This document shows, in pieces, positions 1-7,115 of a stretch of DNA of 39,791 bases (positions within the stretch are counted from its first letter, which is position 1; the number at the start of each line of letters is the position of its first letter). Origin of the DNA: a virus; IMG/VR virus record IMGVR_UViG_3300011116_000126, positions 1 through 39,791 of that record. The stretch is one strand, 5' to 3'. The translations under genes were made by a program, and so were the position numbers. The notes below the pieces were generated by a model. The model was not told the DNA's origin, ran no database searches, and saw nothing but the letters and a program-made list of their open reading frames with translations.

Positions 1-127
1 GTTGCGGCTACTACTGATGCTTTTGTATCTAAACCTTGCGCAACGCTATCTACATAACCTTTATTAGCGGCATCTGTATCTGCACTTGGTGTTCCTACGG
101 AAGTTAATTTATAACCTGCCATTGATA
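1..127. repeat. Terminal direct repeat, left copy
   Basis: These 127 bases are identical to 39665-39791. The fibre reading frame passes through the join without a break, so the contig closes into a circle of 39,664 bp. A length of 127 matches a common maximum assembler k-mer, so this is best read as assembly overlap rather than a biological terminal repeat. Confidence 0.95.
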
Positions 128-638
128 AATCGGTAGATGGTGTAAATGCGTGTGTGTGGTCCTCTTTAGATGGAACAGATGCAGAACCTGCACTACCACT
201 TGCGCCACTAATGGCATTTGGTGTAGATGTTCCTAATGATGGTGTTCCGTGTGTATGGTCAGCACGAGCATATGTAGTTGCACTTCCATTACCACTACTT
301 GCGCCATATGAAGTTTGTGCAGTTACAGAACCAAACGCATTTGTTTGTGTCCATGTAGAACCATCTGAGTAATAAAATAAATAAGTATCTGTTGCGTAGT
401 AGATTGTTCCTGCATCTACTGAACCTGCGGCTGGTCGGCTTGCTAATACACCTGATTGAACGGCATTTCCAGCAACTTCCCAACGAGTGCCATTATAAAT
501 ATAAAGTTGATTATCAACTGTGTTGTAATAAATTTGTCCAGCAGTAGGAGATGCTGGCGCAGTAGCAAGATTTTGAATTACGGCATTTTGTAATTCGTTC
601 TTGCTTAAATCAATACTAACTAAAAATTTACGAGCCAT
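1..638 (-). CDS. Tail fibre protein, N-terminal part (gene continues at 39664)
   Basis: This is the 5' part of one 427-residue gene. It starts at ATG 638, runs off the left edge and resumes at 39664 on the circle, ending at 39019. I translated 638 down to 120 and found no stop, and the frame joins exactly through the 127-bp overlap. The start has a ribosome site, AGGAG, seven bases upstream. Residues 31-53 and 70-96 hold two copies of a short module (GxIYYxT, then a Y-x-G or S-D-G turn and a Trp) that recurs in other fibre genes here. DHTH motifs lie at about residues 127-130 and 160-163. HxH motifs in phage fibres, such as T4 gp37, bind metal along the trimer axis. The likely role is host recognition or attachment to the virion. 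The gene lies between the terminase genes and the portal. Confidence 0.85.
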   Translation of the reverse strand, partial: MARKFLVSIDLSKNELQNAVIQNLATAPASPTAGQIYYNTVDNQLYIYNGTRWEVAGNAVQSGVLASRPAAGSVDAGTIYYATDTYLFYYSDGSTWTQTNAFGSVTAQTSYGASSGNGSATTYARADHTHGTPSLGTSTPNAISGASGSAGSASVPSKEDHTHAFTPSTDLSMAGYKLTSVGTPSADTDAANKGYVDSVAQGLDTKASVVAA

Positions 639-647
639 TTATTTCTC

Positions 648-935
648 CTATACTACATATGCGGTGCCTGTAAAAGCACCTGTAAATGTTATCACCATTT
701 GGTTCACACTTGGATAAGTTATTGCACCTTCACATTGAGTTCCAGCGCTATCTAATACTACTGCAACTGGATTAAAACCTAAATTATGGTTAATAGTCCA
801 TGTCGCACTTGAAACTGATTGTGTATGCGTATATGCAATATCCGAAGGCGTAAAAGCACCTGCAGGACCTTGCGGACCAGGGGCAGAAACTGTAACTGCA
901 TTAACTATGGGCGTTACAATAATTGTATCGGTCAT
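648..935 (-). CDS. Small virion-type protein with collagen-like turn and fibre-tip domain
   Basis: This 95-residue protein has a short collagen-like stretch (GPQGPAG, residues 20-26) followed by a beta-rich domain of about 60 residues. That domain carries the pattern W-x-I-NHNLG ... V-V-L-D-S. The same pattern (THNLG ... V-Y-D) ends the neighbouring 427-residue fibre, so the two C-terminal domains look homologous. The start overlaps the previous gene by four bases (ATGA) and has GAGG upstream. The gene sits between terminase and the fibre and probably encodes a small fibre or capsid-surface appendage. I do not recognise a named family. Confidence 0.7.
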   Translation of the reverse strand: MTDTIIVTPIVNAVTVSAPGPQGPAGAFTPSDIAYTHTQSVSSATWTINHNLGFNPVAVVLDSAGTQCEGAITYPSVNQMVITFTGAFTGTAYVV

Positions 936-1276
936 CTTGTTACCTCTGGAGTTACCACGGCTTGTCCTTGCACTAATCTAGTTACAATAGTTGCTGGTGA
1001 AGTAATCTCCAAATCATAATAATAAGTGCCTTCATCAATGGCACGAGTTTGTGTTGCAGTTGCATGAATATCTACTACACCAGTTGCACCAGTTATTGTA
1101 ATGCCTGAACCAGTAGATAATGATAAAACAGCAGTTGGGCTTTCTGGCAAACTACGCAATTGAAGTGCGGCAGTATAACCAGTTAAATTAATCGGTGTGC
1201 CATTAGGATTTTTATAAGTAACAGTTAAATACCAATCTGAACCTTGGTCTATGGTCACATTGTAAAGATTAGCCAC
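932..1276 (-). CDS. Small beta-rich phage structural protein
   Basis: The start codon is GTG at 1276, with AGGAG five bases upstream and the terminase stop codon immediately before it. The 114 residues begin with a D-Q-G-S-D-W motif and a transmembrane-free beta pattern (LTGYTAALQLRS, then GTYYYDLEI near the C-terminus). This resembles small phage proteins with an Ig-like or baseplate-type fold found near tail or adsorption genes. Its exact virion position is unknown. It is translationally coupled to the next gene through an ATGA overlap, and the product of that gene shares a domain with the fibre, so a role in the appendage is plausible. Confidence 0.7.
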   Translation of the reverse strand: MANLYNVTIDQGSDWYLTVTYKNPNGTPINLTGYTAALQLRSLPESPTAVLSLSTGSGITITGATGVVDIHATATQTRAIDEGTYYYDLEITSPATIVTRLVQGQAVVTPEVTR

Positions 1277-2629
1277 TTATACTCCTAAACTTGTTCCGCA
1301 GTTATTACAAATTGTTGCGTTCTTATGCGTTGGCATACTACATGATGAACATAATTGTGCCATAGCCGCTAGTGCAAGCATACTAGAACCACCGCTATTT
1401 AATTCGGTTAATGCCCATACTAGCGCATCAAGTCGGTCAGGACTTTCATTACTTAGTGGTGTCCATTCACACATTTGCATTTCTAGTTCGGGAAAGTATC
1501 CCACATGATGCACTTTGCCTTGCTCATATAAACTACTTATAGGTTCTGCTCGTAATTGTTTACCTCTAGTTGCGGTTACCTTTTTAGTCGGCACGCTGGC
1601 ATCTACTTGCTTTAATAACATAATGACCATATCGCCACCGTTATTTGTTTCAGCAATAATTTTATCTGCCTTATATTCGTGATAAAGCATTACGGCTTGT
1701 CTTGCCCAAGCATCAGGAGATGCACGCAAAGATTTATCATCAAGTATGTAGTAATCACCGTTATTGCCAATTCCAGCCGCAACTATGCCAGTTTCATCGC
1801 TAGTAGCCGCACTTGTAACGGCAGGGTCAATAGCAACTACAACTCTAACTAGAGGTGGCGCAGTATCTACTCTAGCGGTTTCAATCATTTCTCTAGTCCA
1901 TAATGCGCCTTCTACATTATCCAGTATTTCACCATAAAGTTCTTGTCTGCCAAGTCGTGTGTTTTCATAACGCAATTTTAATTCTGCGAGCGCACTTGCC
2001 GCCAAATTCTTAGCATTATCAAAAGTAGAACCACGCTGAACACGCACGCCTTCTCTGGTTATTAAATCTTTAATTAATTTTGTTGGGCGTGGCGTAGTTG
2101 TAACAATAGTTTGTGGAAACTCACCTAATCGCAAACCAAATTGATATTGGTCCCATGCATCTGGGTATTTAAATGCGGCTAACTCATCAAACCAACCGCC
2201 ATGAAATTGTGGTCCTCTAAATCGGTCTGGTTCTTCTCCACTAAACAATTTAATGCGTGAACCGTTAGTCAAAAAGATTTCACCTATGGAACGGTTATAA
2301 TCTTTCAGCGTGCCATATTCTTGTAACACTCTAACAATGCCACTCTCGCCTTCTGCGCAAGTATCTCTAACATCTCCATAAGTGGGTGCGGCTATTGCCC
2401 ATCTAGTTCTAGGGTTGCTAGATGCCTGATACGCCAACCATTCAGAAGCAGTGCGTGTCTTACCAGCACCACGACCTGCAAGATATAGCCAAGTAGTCCA
2501 ACTCTTATCGCTAGTTGGTAATTGTTCCGTTCTCGCCAACTGGTGCGTCCAGCGCACTCTCCTGCTGGCTATTAAGGATAGCGACAAGTCGCTTGACTTC
2601 GGCGTCAATTGCATCATGCTCATAGACAT
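1277..2629 (-). CDS. terL: Terminase large subunit with C-terminal zinc ribbon
   Basis: This is the DNA-packaging motor and nuclease. The ATPase has a Walker A at residues 51-58 (AGRGAGKT), a Walker B ending FDE at 147-149 and a coupling motif TTTPRP at about 177-182. The RNase H-like nuclease has acidic residues D268 (AIDPA), E327 (AETNN) and D401 (DRLDA). Unusually, the last 25 residues form a zinc ribbon with CxxC at 427-430 and CxxC at 441-444. The exact start is uncertain: ATG codons at 2629, 2623, 2617 and 2614 all lie inside the small-subunit gene. GAGG upstream suits the one at 2623 best. The overlap with terS is about 110 bases. Confidence 0.95.
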   Translation of the reverse strand: MSMSMMQLTPKSSDLSLSLIASRRVRWTHQLARTEQLPTSDKSWTTWLYLAGRGAGKTRTASEWLAYQASSNPRTRWAIAAPTYGDVRDTCAEGESGIVRVLQEYGTLKDYNRSIGEIFLTNGSRIKLFSGEEPDRFRGPQFHGGWFDELAAFKYPDAWDQYQFGLRLGEFPQTIVTTTPRPTKLIKDLITREGVRVQRGSTFDNAKNLAASALAELKLRYENTRLGRQELYGEILDNVEGALWTREMIETARVDTAPPLVRVVVAIDPAVTSAATSDETGIVAAGIGNNGDYYILDDKSLRASPDAWARQAVMLYHEYKADKIIAETNNGGDMVIMLLKQVDASVPTKKVTATRGKQLRAEPISSLYEQGKVHHVGYFPELEMQMCEWTPLSNESPDRLDALVWALTELNSGGSSMLALAAMAQLCSSCSMPTHKNATICNNCGTSLGV

Positions 2630-2975
2630 TTACCTCTATCTGTGCCTTCGTTGGCATATCCAAACCAAGTAGTTTGGCACGCCTTTCCATAATTCTGATT
2701 AGTGCTATAACGCTAGGAACTTCACCTTGAATAACATTTGTCCATATTGCCGCCTGAGCAATATCTAATCTATCCATTTCAACTTTGCGTGTTTCTACAA
2801 CATCTGCATAGATAATACGATTACAAGCAGTTACATATGCTTTATGCGCGCCACTAGCACTTGCATAACCCAACCGTTCTGCAATCATGTCAAATGTTAA
2901 TCCGCCTCGCCTTAGTTCTAACACTTTGGCTTCTTTTTCAAGCGTAGTTGGATTTAATTTGCTTTTCTTTGGCAT
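2511..2975 (-). CDS. terS: Terminase small subunit
   Basis: This is the DNA-recognition subunit of the packaging terminase, of about 154 residues. The N-terminal part looks like a helix-turn-helix (GLTFDMIAERLGYAS, then a recognition helix). A helical region follows, with MERRAKLLGLD, a phrase common in TerS proteins just before the portal-binding tail. I chose ATG 2975 because it shares its first base with the stop codon of the small upstream gene (TAATG coupling). A TTG start at 2990 is also possible. The terL reading frame begins inside its 3' end. Confidence 0.88.
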   Translation of the reverse strand: MPKKSKLNPTTLEKEAKVLELRRGGLTFDMIAERLGYASASGAHKAYVTACNRIIYADVVETRKVEMDRLDIAQAAIWTNVIQGEVPSVIALIRIMERRAKLLGLDMPTKAQIEVNVYEHDAIDAEVKRLVAILNSQQESALDAPVGENGTITN

Positions 2976-3076
2976 TAAATAGATACCCAACCTAAATAAT
3001 TTGCATCTGGGTTATCTTTTAACCATTGCTCACGCAAAGCATTTTGGTGTTTCCAATCAATATCATTAGTAGCCAT
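2975..3076 (-). CDS. 33-residue protein coupled to terS
   Basis: A short frame from ATG 3076 to TAA 2975 encodes 33 residues, starting MATNDIDWKHQNAL and ending YLGWVSI. The ribosome site GGGAG lies six bases before the ATG. The stop codon overlaps the terS start (TAATG), so translation of terS is probably coupled to it. The sequence is hydrophilic, with two Trp in its first half and one near the end. I do not recognise a family. The strong ribosome site and tight coupling argue for a real gene. Confidence 0.65.
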   Translation of the reverse strand: MATNDIDWKHQNALREQWLKDNPDANYLGWVSI

Positions 3077-3109
3077 TTACACTCCCATTATCCACTACAT
3101 ATCGTAGCA

Positions 3110-4240
3110 TTAATTTGTTGGCTTCGGGCATAATACTTTTGCAATTTCATAATCAGGTTCTCCTGCGTATCTAAATCCAGTAGTTATACGGCTTCGGGAA
3201 AGTCCTAATCTGCCAGTTATAGAAGATGTTTTGCCTCTTTGCGCCACTCTAGATGGTTCTCTTATCATCTCCCACTCTTTACTCTTATTCAAAGCCCTGA
3301 CCCGTGCTGGGTGAGATGTAGTCGTATATGTAGAGAGCCCTTGGGCTTTTAATCCAGCACAAACGGCGTTCACAAATTTTCCGCCAATCCCTATTCCCTG
3401 ATAGTCAGGCAGAACAACAGTTCTACTAATACGCCTAGCATTTTTTACATTGGCGTTAATTAACGGAAGTATTGCGGTTAATACGGCAGGTTGGTCATTA
3501 ATTAAACCAACATAGATTTGTGCAGATTTATTTAAGTCAGCAGTTAAATAGTGATGGCGTGCGAATAAATGCCACGCTTCATACTTTGCCCAAATGATTT
3601 CCAATTTGACTTGTGGGCGGGGTTGAACCGACCCCCAAGTGAAGGCACCTAAGTGCGGCTGATAAATCCAATCGGGTTGTAACCATTCTTCTATATCATA
3701 ATGGCACGCAACTGCAACAAACTTTTGCTTTCTTGCTCTAACGGTTTTGGCAATAGCGGCTGAACCTATTTGCGCAACCGTTCTATCTATAACAGATGTA
3801 AATTCATCTACTACGGCAATATCTTTGCTTTCTGCCAATACTCTAGCCATAGTTACACGGAACTTTTCTCCGTTAGATAAATGTTCAAACGGTCTAAGCC
3901 ATGCTGGCGGTGAACTAAATCCCACACTTGATAACATTTCTGTTATATCTCTAATAGGCAAATCTTTGGGAAAGTTATCTATAACGGCAGATTTATTATC
4001 CCAAATCATTTTTTCCGTTTGTGTTAATTGGTTACCAAACATTTCTTTGGCAACGGTAGTTTTACCTGCACCCGAAGGACCCACAATTAAACCTATATTC
4101 CAATCTCTAGTGCTTAAATCTGGAATAGTATTTTGAATTTCTGTAACACTATATTCGGCGGCTTGCAGGTCAAACATTCCCTCTAACTGCATTACTCGTG
4201 GTGTGCGAGCAATTTGTGTTTGTAGTTTTATAACGCTCAT
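3110..4240 (-). CDS. ABC-type ATPase fused to GNAT acetyltransferase domain
   Basis: This 376-residue protein has two domains. The ATPase shows Walker A GPSGAGKTT (54-62), an ABC signature LSNGEK (121-126), Walker B IAVVDE (141-146) and the H-loop histidine at 180. It has no membrane segments, so it is not a transporter. Residues about 220-340 form a GNAT domain with the acetyl-CoA-binding motif V-L-P-D-Y-QGIGIG (276-286), followed by TTTSHPARV. This layout matches the soluble ABC-ATPase/acetyltransferase proteins (COG2401-like) of phages and mobile elements, whose substrate is unknown to me. GAGAGG lies before the ATG. The ParB-like gene is directly upstream, 11 bases away, so the two are probably made together. 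Confidence 0.85.
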   Translation of the reverse strand: MSVIKLQTQIARTPRVMQLEGMFDLQAAEYSVTEIQNTIPDLSTRDWNIGLIVGPSGAGKTTVAKEMFGNQLTQTEKMIWDNKSAVIDNFPKDLPIRDITEMLSSVGFSSPPAWLRPFEHLSNGEKFRVTMARVLAESKDIAVVDEFTSVIDRTVAQIGSAAIAKTVRARKQKFVAVACHYDIEEWLQPDWIYQPHLGAFTWGSVQPRPQVKLEIIWAKYEAWHLFARHHYLTADLNKSAQIYVGLINDQPAVLTAILPLINANVKNARRISRTVVLPDYQGIGIGGKFVNAVCAGLKAQGLSTYTTTSHPARVRALNKSKEWEMIREPSRVAQRGKTSSITGRLGLSRSRITTGFRYAGEPDYEIAKVLCPKPTN

Positions 4241-4251
4241 TAATGCCTCTC

Positions 4252-4785
4252 TTAGATAACTATTGCTCTAACCTTTAAACCTTCTTGCGACAAACGCAGT
4301 AATAACGCTGTTTGCTCATTTTCATCTGCGCACTCAATTACTACTTCATACCGTTCTGCAATTTCTTTCATATCGGTATCAATTTCATCTCTGGTTTTTA
4401 AATCAAAATCTTTAAACCCAAAATCATTAACATTCCAATCGGCAACTTTTAGTTCTCTTAATTGTGATAACAGTATTTCGCTATCCCATGATGCCAATTC
4501 TGCTGACCGATTATCTGCTAACGCATACGCTTTAATAGTTTCCTCGTCCCAATCATCAGGCACTCTTGCAACTACTAAACCTTTCCAACCAATCTTTTGT
4601 GCGGCTTCTAGCGTTCCATTACCAGCAACCACAACATTATCTTTTGTTATAACTATTGGTTTGCGTTGCCCAAATGTTTGTAATGATTTAGCAATAGCAT
4701 CTAAGTTCTTAGTGCTGTGTTTGCGTGCATTATTAGGGTCTAACACTAAATCTTCAATATTTACAATTTCTGTTTTAAGTTCCAT
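4252..4785 (-). CDS. ParB-like nuclease-domain protein
   Basis: This protein has 177 residues. Residues 5-100 form a ParB/sulfiredoxin-type domain: NIEDLVLDPNNARKHS, then FGQRKPIV, VVAGNGTLEAA and ALADNRSAELA, which are typical phage ParB-like motifs. The remainder is a small alpha/beta tail. Phage proteins of this kind are not partition proteins; they occur next to or fused with DNA methyltransferases and other DNA-handling enzymes. The adjacent downstream gene is the ABC-ATPase/GNAT fusion. Its leader TTAGAAAGGCAAAAATG is the same as that of the HTH gene upstream. Confidence 0.88.
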   Translation of the reverse strand: MELKTEIVNIEDLVLDPNNARKHSTKNLDAIAKSLQTFGQRKPIVITKDNVVVAGNGTLEAAQKIGWKGLVVARVPDDWDEETIKAYALADNRSAELASWDSEILLSQLRELKVADWNVNDFGFKDFDLKTRDEIDTDMKEIAERYEVVIECADENEQTALLLRLSQEGLKVRAIVI

Positions 4786-4806
4786 TTTTGCCTTTCTAAA
4801 TTAGAT

Positions 4807-4842
4807 GAGAGGGTGCGTAAGGGACAACAAACGCACCCTCTC
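4807..4842. terminator. Strong 12-bp hairpin between HTH gene and ParB-like gene
   Basis: GAGAGGGTGCGT (4807-4818) is perfectly complementary to 4831-4842, with a 12-base loop. On the plus strand it is followed by TTTT. On the minus strand, the direction of the genes, there is no T-run. It lies 10 bases after the stop of the HTH gene and ends 22 bases before the ParB start. It could be a terminator, an attenuator or a mRNA-stability element. Confidence 0.6.
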
Positions 4843-4852
4843 TTTTACCGCA

Positions 4853-5056
4853 CTATTCCGAAGGGACAATCGGAGTGCGGGCTTCCTTTATTCGCAGGAC
4901 ATCTGCTAGACGGAATAGCGAGCGCCTTTTCTCTTTGCCAACTGGTATAAGCAGTTTGCGAAAAACTAATTGTCGCAAATTATTAGGTGTAATGCCAAGT
5001 ATTTGTGAAACATTAATACTGTCCACAATCTCTTCATTAGAGTTTAAATTATCCAT
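4853..5056 (-). CDS. Small MerR/excisionase-like helix-turn-helix protein
   Basis: This 67-residue protein has the pattern INVSQILGITPNNLRQLV, then a basic stretch GKEKRRSLFRLADVLRI. This is the winged helix-turn-helix of MerR/Xis-like DNA-binding proteins. With no integrase in the genome, a role as a small transcription regulator fits better than excision. It starts after the leader AGAAAGGCAAAA and is followed by a strong hairpin. It is the gene just upstream of the ParB-like/ABC-GNAT pair and could regulate it (inference). Confidence 0.75.
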   Translation of the reverse strand: MDNLNSNEEIVDSINVSQILGITPNNLRQLVFRKLLIPVGKEKRRSLFRLADVLRIKEARTPIVPSE

Positions 5057-5066
5057 TTTTGCCTTT

Positions 5067-5471
5067 CTAAGCCCATGGGTCGTCTATTGGGTCCTCTGCA
5101 ATTATTTTACTTTCAATAGGTGCAATAGGTTCAACAGGTGCATTACGAGGAACAATACCGTAGTTATCTACATTAATTTCTAACGATTTGCGTTCGTTAT
5201 TTTCTTTATCAATAAAAGTATTAACGCTAAATTTGCCAGTAATAATTACACGGCTTCCTTTGCGTAGTTCTGTTCCTGCTCCAGTTGCATCTTTACCCCA
5301 AACAAAACAACGAAACCAAATTGTTTCTCCATCTTGCCATTCATTATCTTTTTTAACTCTTGGAGTATTTGCAAGATTAAAAGATGCAACGGTTACACCT
5401 GTTGGTGTTTGTCGCAAATCTGGGTCGCTTCCTAAATTACCTGTAATGGTAATAATGCCTTCACCAGCCAT
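5067..5471 (-). CDS. ssb: Single-stranded DNA-binding protein
   Basis: This is an OB-fold SSB of 134 residues. It shows the typical N-terminus ITITGNLGSDPDLR, the strand with TPTGVTVASFNLANTPR, then WFRCFVWGKDA and GSRVIITGKF. It ends in an acidic tail, DPIDDPWA, which is a phage variant of the usual protein-interaction tip. It coats ssDNA in replication and recombination, and fits with the Bet, Cas4-like and RusA proteins further upstream. Its start lies within the last 11 bases of the HNH gene. Confidence 0.95.
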   Translation of the reverse strand: MAGEGIITITGNLGSDPDLRQTPTGVTVASFNLANTPRVKKDNEWQDGETIWFRCFVWGKDATGAGTELRKGSRVIITGKFSVNTFIDKENNERKSLEINVDNYGIVPRNAPVEPIAPIESKIIAEDPIDDPWA

Positions 5472-5811
5472 AACTATCCTTCCGTTCTATGTAATCGTAT
5501 TTACCTTCAACCGTTAGTCTAACAGTTGAACCGTTAGGCAACTGTAATGGATATTCAAATGGCTCGGCGTGTCGTGGAACTATATGTCCAGTTTCAGTTG
5601 CCAACTTTATGTTTAGATGAACAGAATTAGTGCCTAAGTTATGGCATTGATGATGTAAAGCAATTAAATTATCAACAGTATCTTTACCGCCTCTTGAACG
5701 CAGTTTTCTATGATGTAAAGCAAAATCTTCTGTTAATCCTAATCCACATTTTTCGCAGTATGCTTCGCACCGTGTTAATACCAACTCACGCAGATATTTC
5801 CAATCGGTCAT
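5461..5811 (-). CDS. HNH endonuclease
   Basis: This is a 116-residue HNH nuclease. A CxxC zinc pair (CEKCG, about 19-22) is followed by LHHRKLRSRGG with the catalytic His, then DNLIALHHQCHN, the second half of the betabetaalpha-metal fold. It could be a free-standing homing-type nuclease, or the HNH protein that many cos-type phages need for terminase cutting, although here it lies far from terL. It overlaps ssb by 11 bases. Confidence 0.88.
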   Translation of the reverse strand: MTDWKYLRELVLTRCEAYCEKCGLGLTEDFALHHRKLRSRGGKDTVDNLIALHHQCHNLGTNSVHLNIKLATETGHIVPRHAEPFEYPLQLPNGSTVRLTVEGKYDYIERKDSYGW

Positions 5812-5840
5812 GTGATGCCTTCCTAGAATTAAATAATGGG

Positions 5841-6332
5841 CTAATCGGCATATCGGTTGAAGTGTTCGTCAATTACGCTTTCAGCGCTGAGCAAACTGCG
5901 GCTTAATTTAACTTTATCTATAACTCTTATAAGCACGCCTTCGGTTTCGCCATACTCTTTAATTGCAGTTATCTTTACAACTTGTCCATCATCATCATAA
6001 GCAACCCCAGTTAATCCATCTAATACGGCACGAATTAATTTATCAATATCAGGTCGTATAAATGGTTCTTTGCGATTAACAGATTTTGGTTTTTTTAATG
6101 TAAATGTTAAATGCACTTCTACGCCTTCTAGTGCTTTTTCAACACCCACAAATTGCGCAGTATTAGATATATCGGCACGCCATAATGCTAAATCTTGCGC
6201 TCGCATATGAATTGCGTGTCCGTTAATAAATTTTAAAGAACCCTGCGGAACTGGTCGCCCTTTAACGAAAAATTGCGTGCTAATACCAGTAATGGCTTCG
6301 CCAAAATTTCCATGCTTCGCAAGGTGTGTCAT
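5841..6332 (-). CDS. rusA: RusA-type Holliday junction resolvase
   Basis: This cuts four-way junctions made during replication and recombination. The RusA pattern is clear: FFVKGRPVPQGSLK at the start of the domain, then KPKSVNRKEP, RPDIDKLIRAVLDGL and VAYDDDGQVV. These supply the acidic metal-binding residues. The frame is open up to 6395, but the preceding gene ends at 6280. I prefer ATG 6332 (about 163 residues) and see no good ribosome site for either choice. A later start closer to the FFVKG strand is possible. Confidence 0.88.
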   Translation of the reverse strand: MTHLAKHGNFGEAITGISTQFFVKGRPVPQGSLKFINGHAIHMRAQDLALWRADISNTAQFVGVEKALEGVEVHLTFTLKKPKSVNRKEPFIRPDIDKLIRAVLDGLTGVAYDDDGQVVKITAIKEYGETEGVLIRVIDKVKLSRSLLSAESVIDEHFNRYAD

Positions 6333-6678
6333 AACGATGCTTAATATAGCGCAAACCGTTAGCAATTTGTTCTGCTGGGTGTTTGCTATCTTCATTAAGC
6401 ATTTGGGCTATTCCGTAAGCCGTGCTTTTAGGGTTATCTGCTTCATAGTTCCAAGCACTTTCTTTACCCCATAATGAAAGAAGGCATTTATATTCTGAAA
6501 TAGGCAGATTTTGTTCATCTAATAACAATTTTGCATATGCTTTTGGGTCGTCATAAGCAAGAAGTGTTATATCTATTTTTTCTTTATGAGGTGCCTCTGC
6601 TTCGGCTGGCGACATTAACGCTATTAATAACGCTAATACACCAGTTATTAGTAGTTTTATTTTGATTATATTTTGCAT
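6280..6678 (-). CDS. Secreted lytic transglycosylase-like protein
   Basis: This protein has 132 residues. The N-terminus is a signal peptide: a charged start, a hydrophobic stretch LLITGVLALLIALM, and a likely cut after AEA. The mature part matches the SLT/lysozyme-like fold: LLSLWGKESAWNYEADNP with the likely catalytic Glu, then STAYGIAQML, GLRYIKHRYDTPCEAW and FW. Small secreted actinobacterial and actinophage transglycosylase-like proteins look like this. It lies in the early region, not with the endolysin at 19.3-19.7 kb, so it may act on the host wall from outside or during infection rather than in lysis. Confidence 0.75.
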   Translation of the reverse strand: MQNIIKIKLLITGVLALLIALMSPAEAEAPHKEKIDITLLAYDDPKAYAKLLLDEQNLPISEYKCLLSLWGKESAWNYEADNPKSTAYGIAQMLNEDSKHPAEQIANGLRYIKHRYDTPCEAWKFWRSHYWY

Positions 6679-6687
6679 TGCTACTCC

Positions 6688-6954
6688 TTAGAGAATGCGA
6701 GTTTTGCTCGCTTCCTGTTTATCGTAGTTTTCTGCTGATTTGAAATGGGAGAGTTCCCGCAATCTTTGCCCTAATTCCTCACTTGTTGTAGATGTATTTT
6801 GGATATGCGCTCGTTGTGGTTCGCATACTGGGCAAAATCGTGTGCCATCATACCAAGTTTCAACCACTATTTCCTCTCCTTTAAACATTTTTTTCACACT
6901 ATCTTTATAACGATAATAAATAAATCCGTTATCACAATCGCAATCTTTATCCAT
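6688..6954 (-). CDS. Small protein with two cysteine clusters
   Basis: This is an 88-residue protein of unknown function. The N-terminus has CDCDNGF and a later CPVC pair at about residues 41-44. Together these could form one zinc site, as in DnaJ-type or other short zinc knuckles. The C-terminal half is helical and charged. It is coupled to the preceding small gene by a TAATG overlap at 6954. Confidence 0.65.
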   Translation of the reverse strand: MDKDCDCDNGFIYYRYKDSVKKMFKGEEIVVETWYDGTRFCPVCEPQRAHIQNTSTTSEELGQRLRELSHFKSAENYDKQEASKTRIL

Positions 6955-7115
6955 TACAACTCCCTTCTGAGTTCATTTAACGCAAGATTTATGCCTTCTT
7001 CATAACCTTCCTTATACACAAATGCCAACTCGTTCATTGGTGTATCTTTCATGCGTGTTTGTTCTATATTGCCAATTATTTTCATAATCAACTCATAGTG
7101 GTCAATTAGTGCCAT
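6954..7115 (-). CDS. 53-residue hypothetical protein
   Basis: A short frame runs from ATG 7115 to TAA 6954. It begins MALIDHYELIMKIIG and ends NLALNELRREL. It is mostly helical with many charged residues. AGGA lies about ten bases before the start. It overlaps the previous gene by 14 bases and the next start by one base (TAATG). Such tight packing on both sides argues that it is translated. Function unknown. Confidence 0.6.
   Translation of the reverse strand: MALIDHYELIMKIIGNIEQTRMKDTPMNELAFVYKEGYEEGINLALNELRREL

Noticed and set aside
1-127. Biological direct terminal repeat
   Set aside because: Exactly 127 bases equals a common assembler k-mer; read evidence would be needed.
154-372. Plus-strand open frame of 72 codons
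   Set aside because: It lies entirely inside the minus-strand fibre frame, which has a ribosome site and clear fibre motifs.
3747-4136. 129-codon plus-strand frame
   Set aside because: It is antisense to the ABC-ATPase domain whose motifs are intact on the minus strand.
4853-5056. Excisionase of a temperate phage
   Set aside because: The HTH fold fits, but there is no integrase or repressor, so a transcription regulator is more likely.
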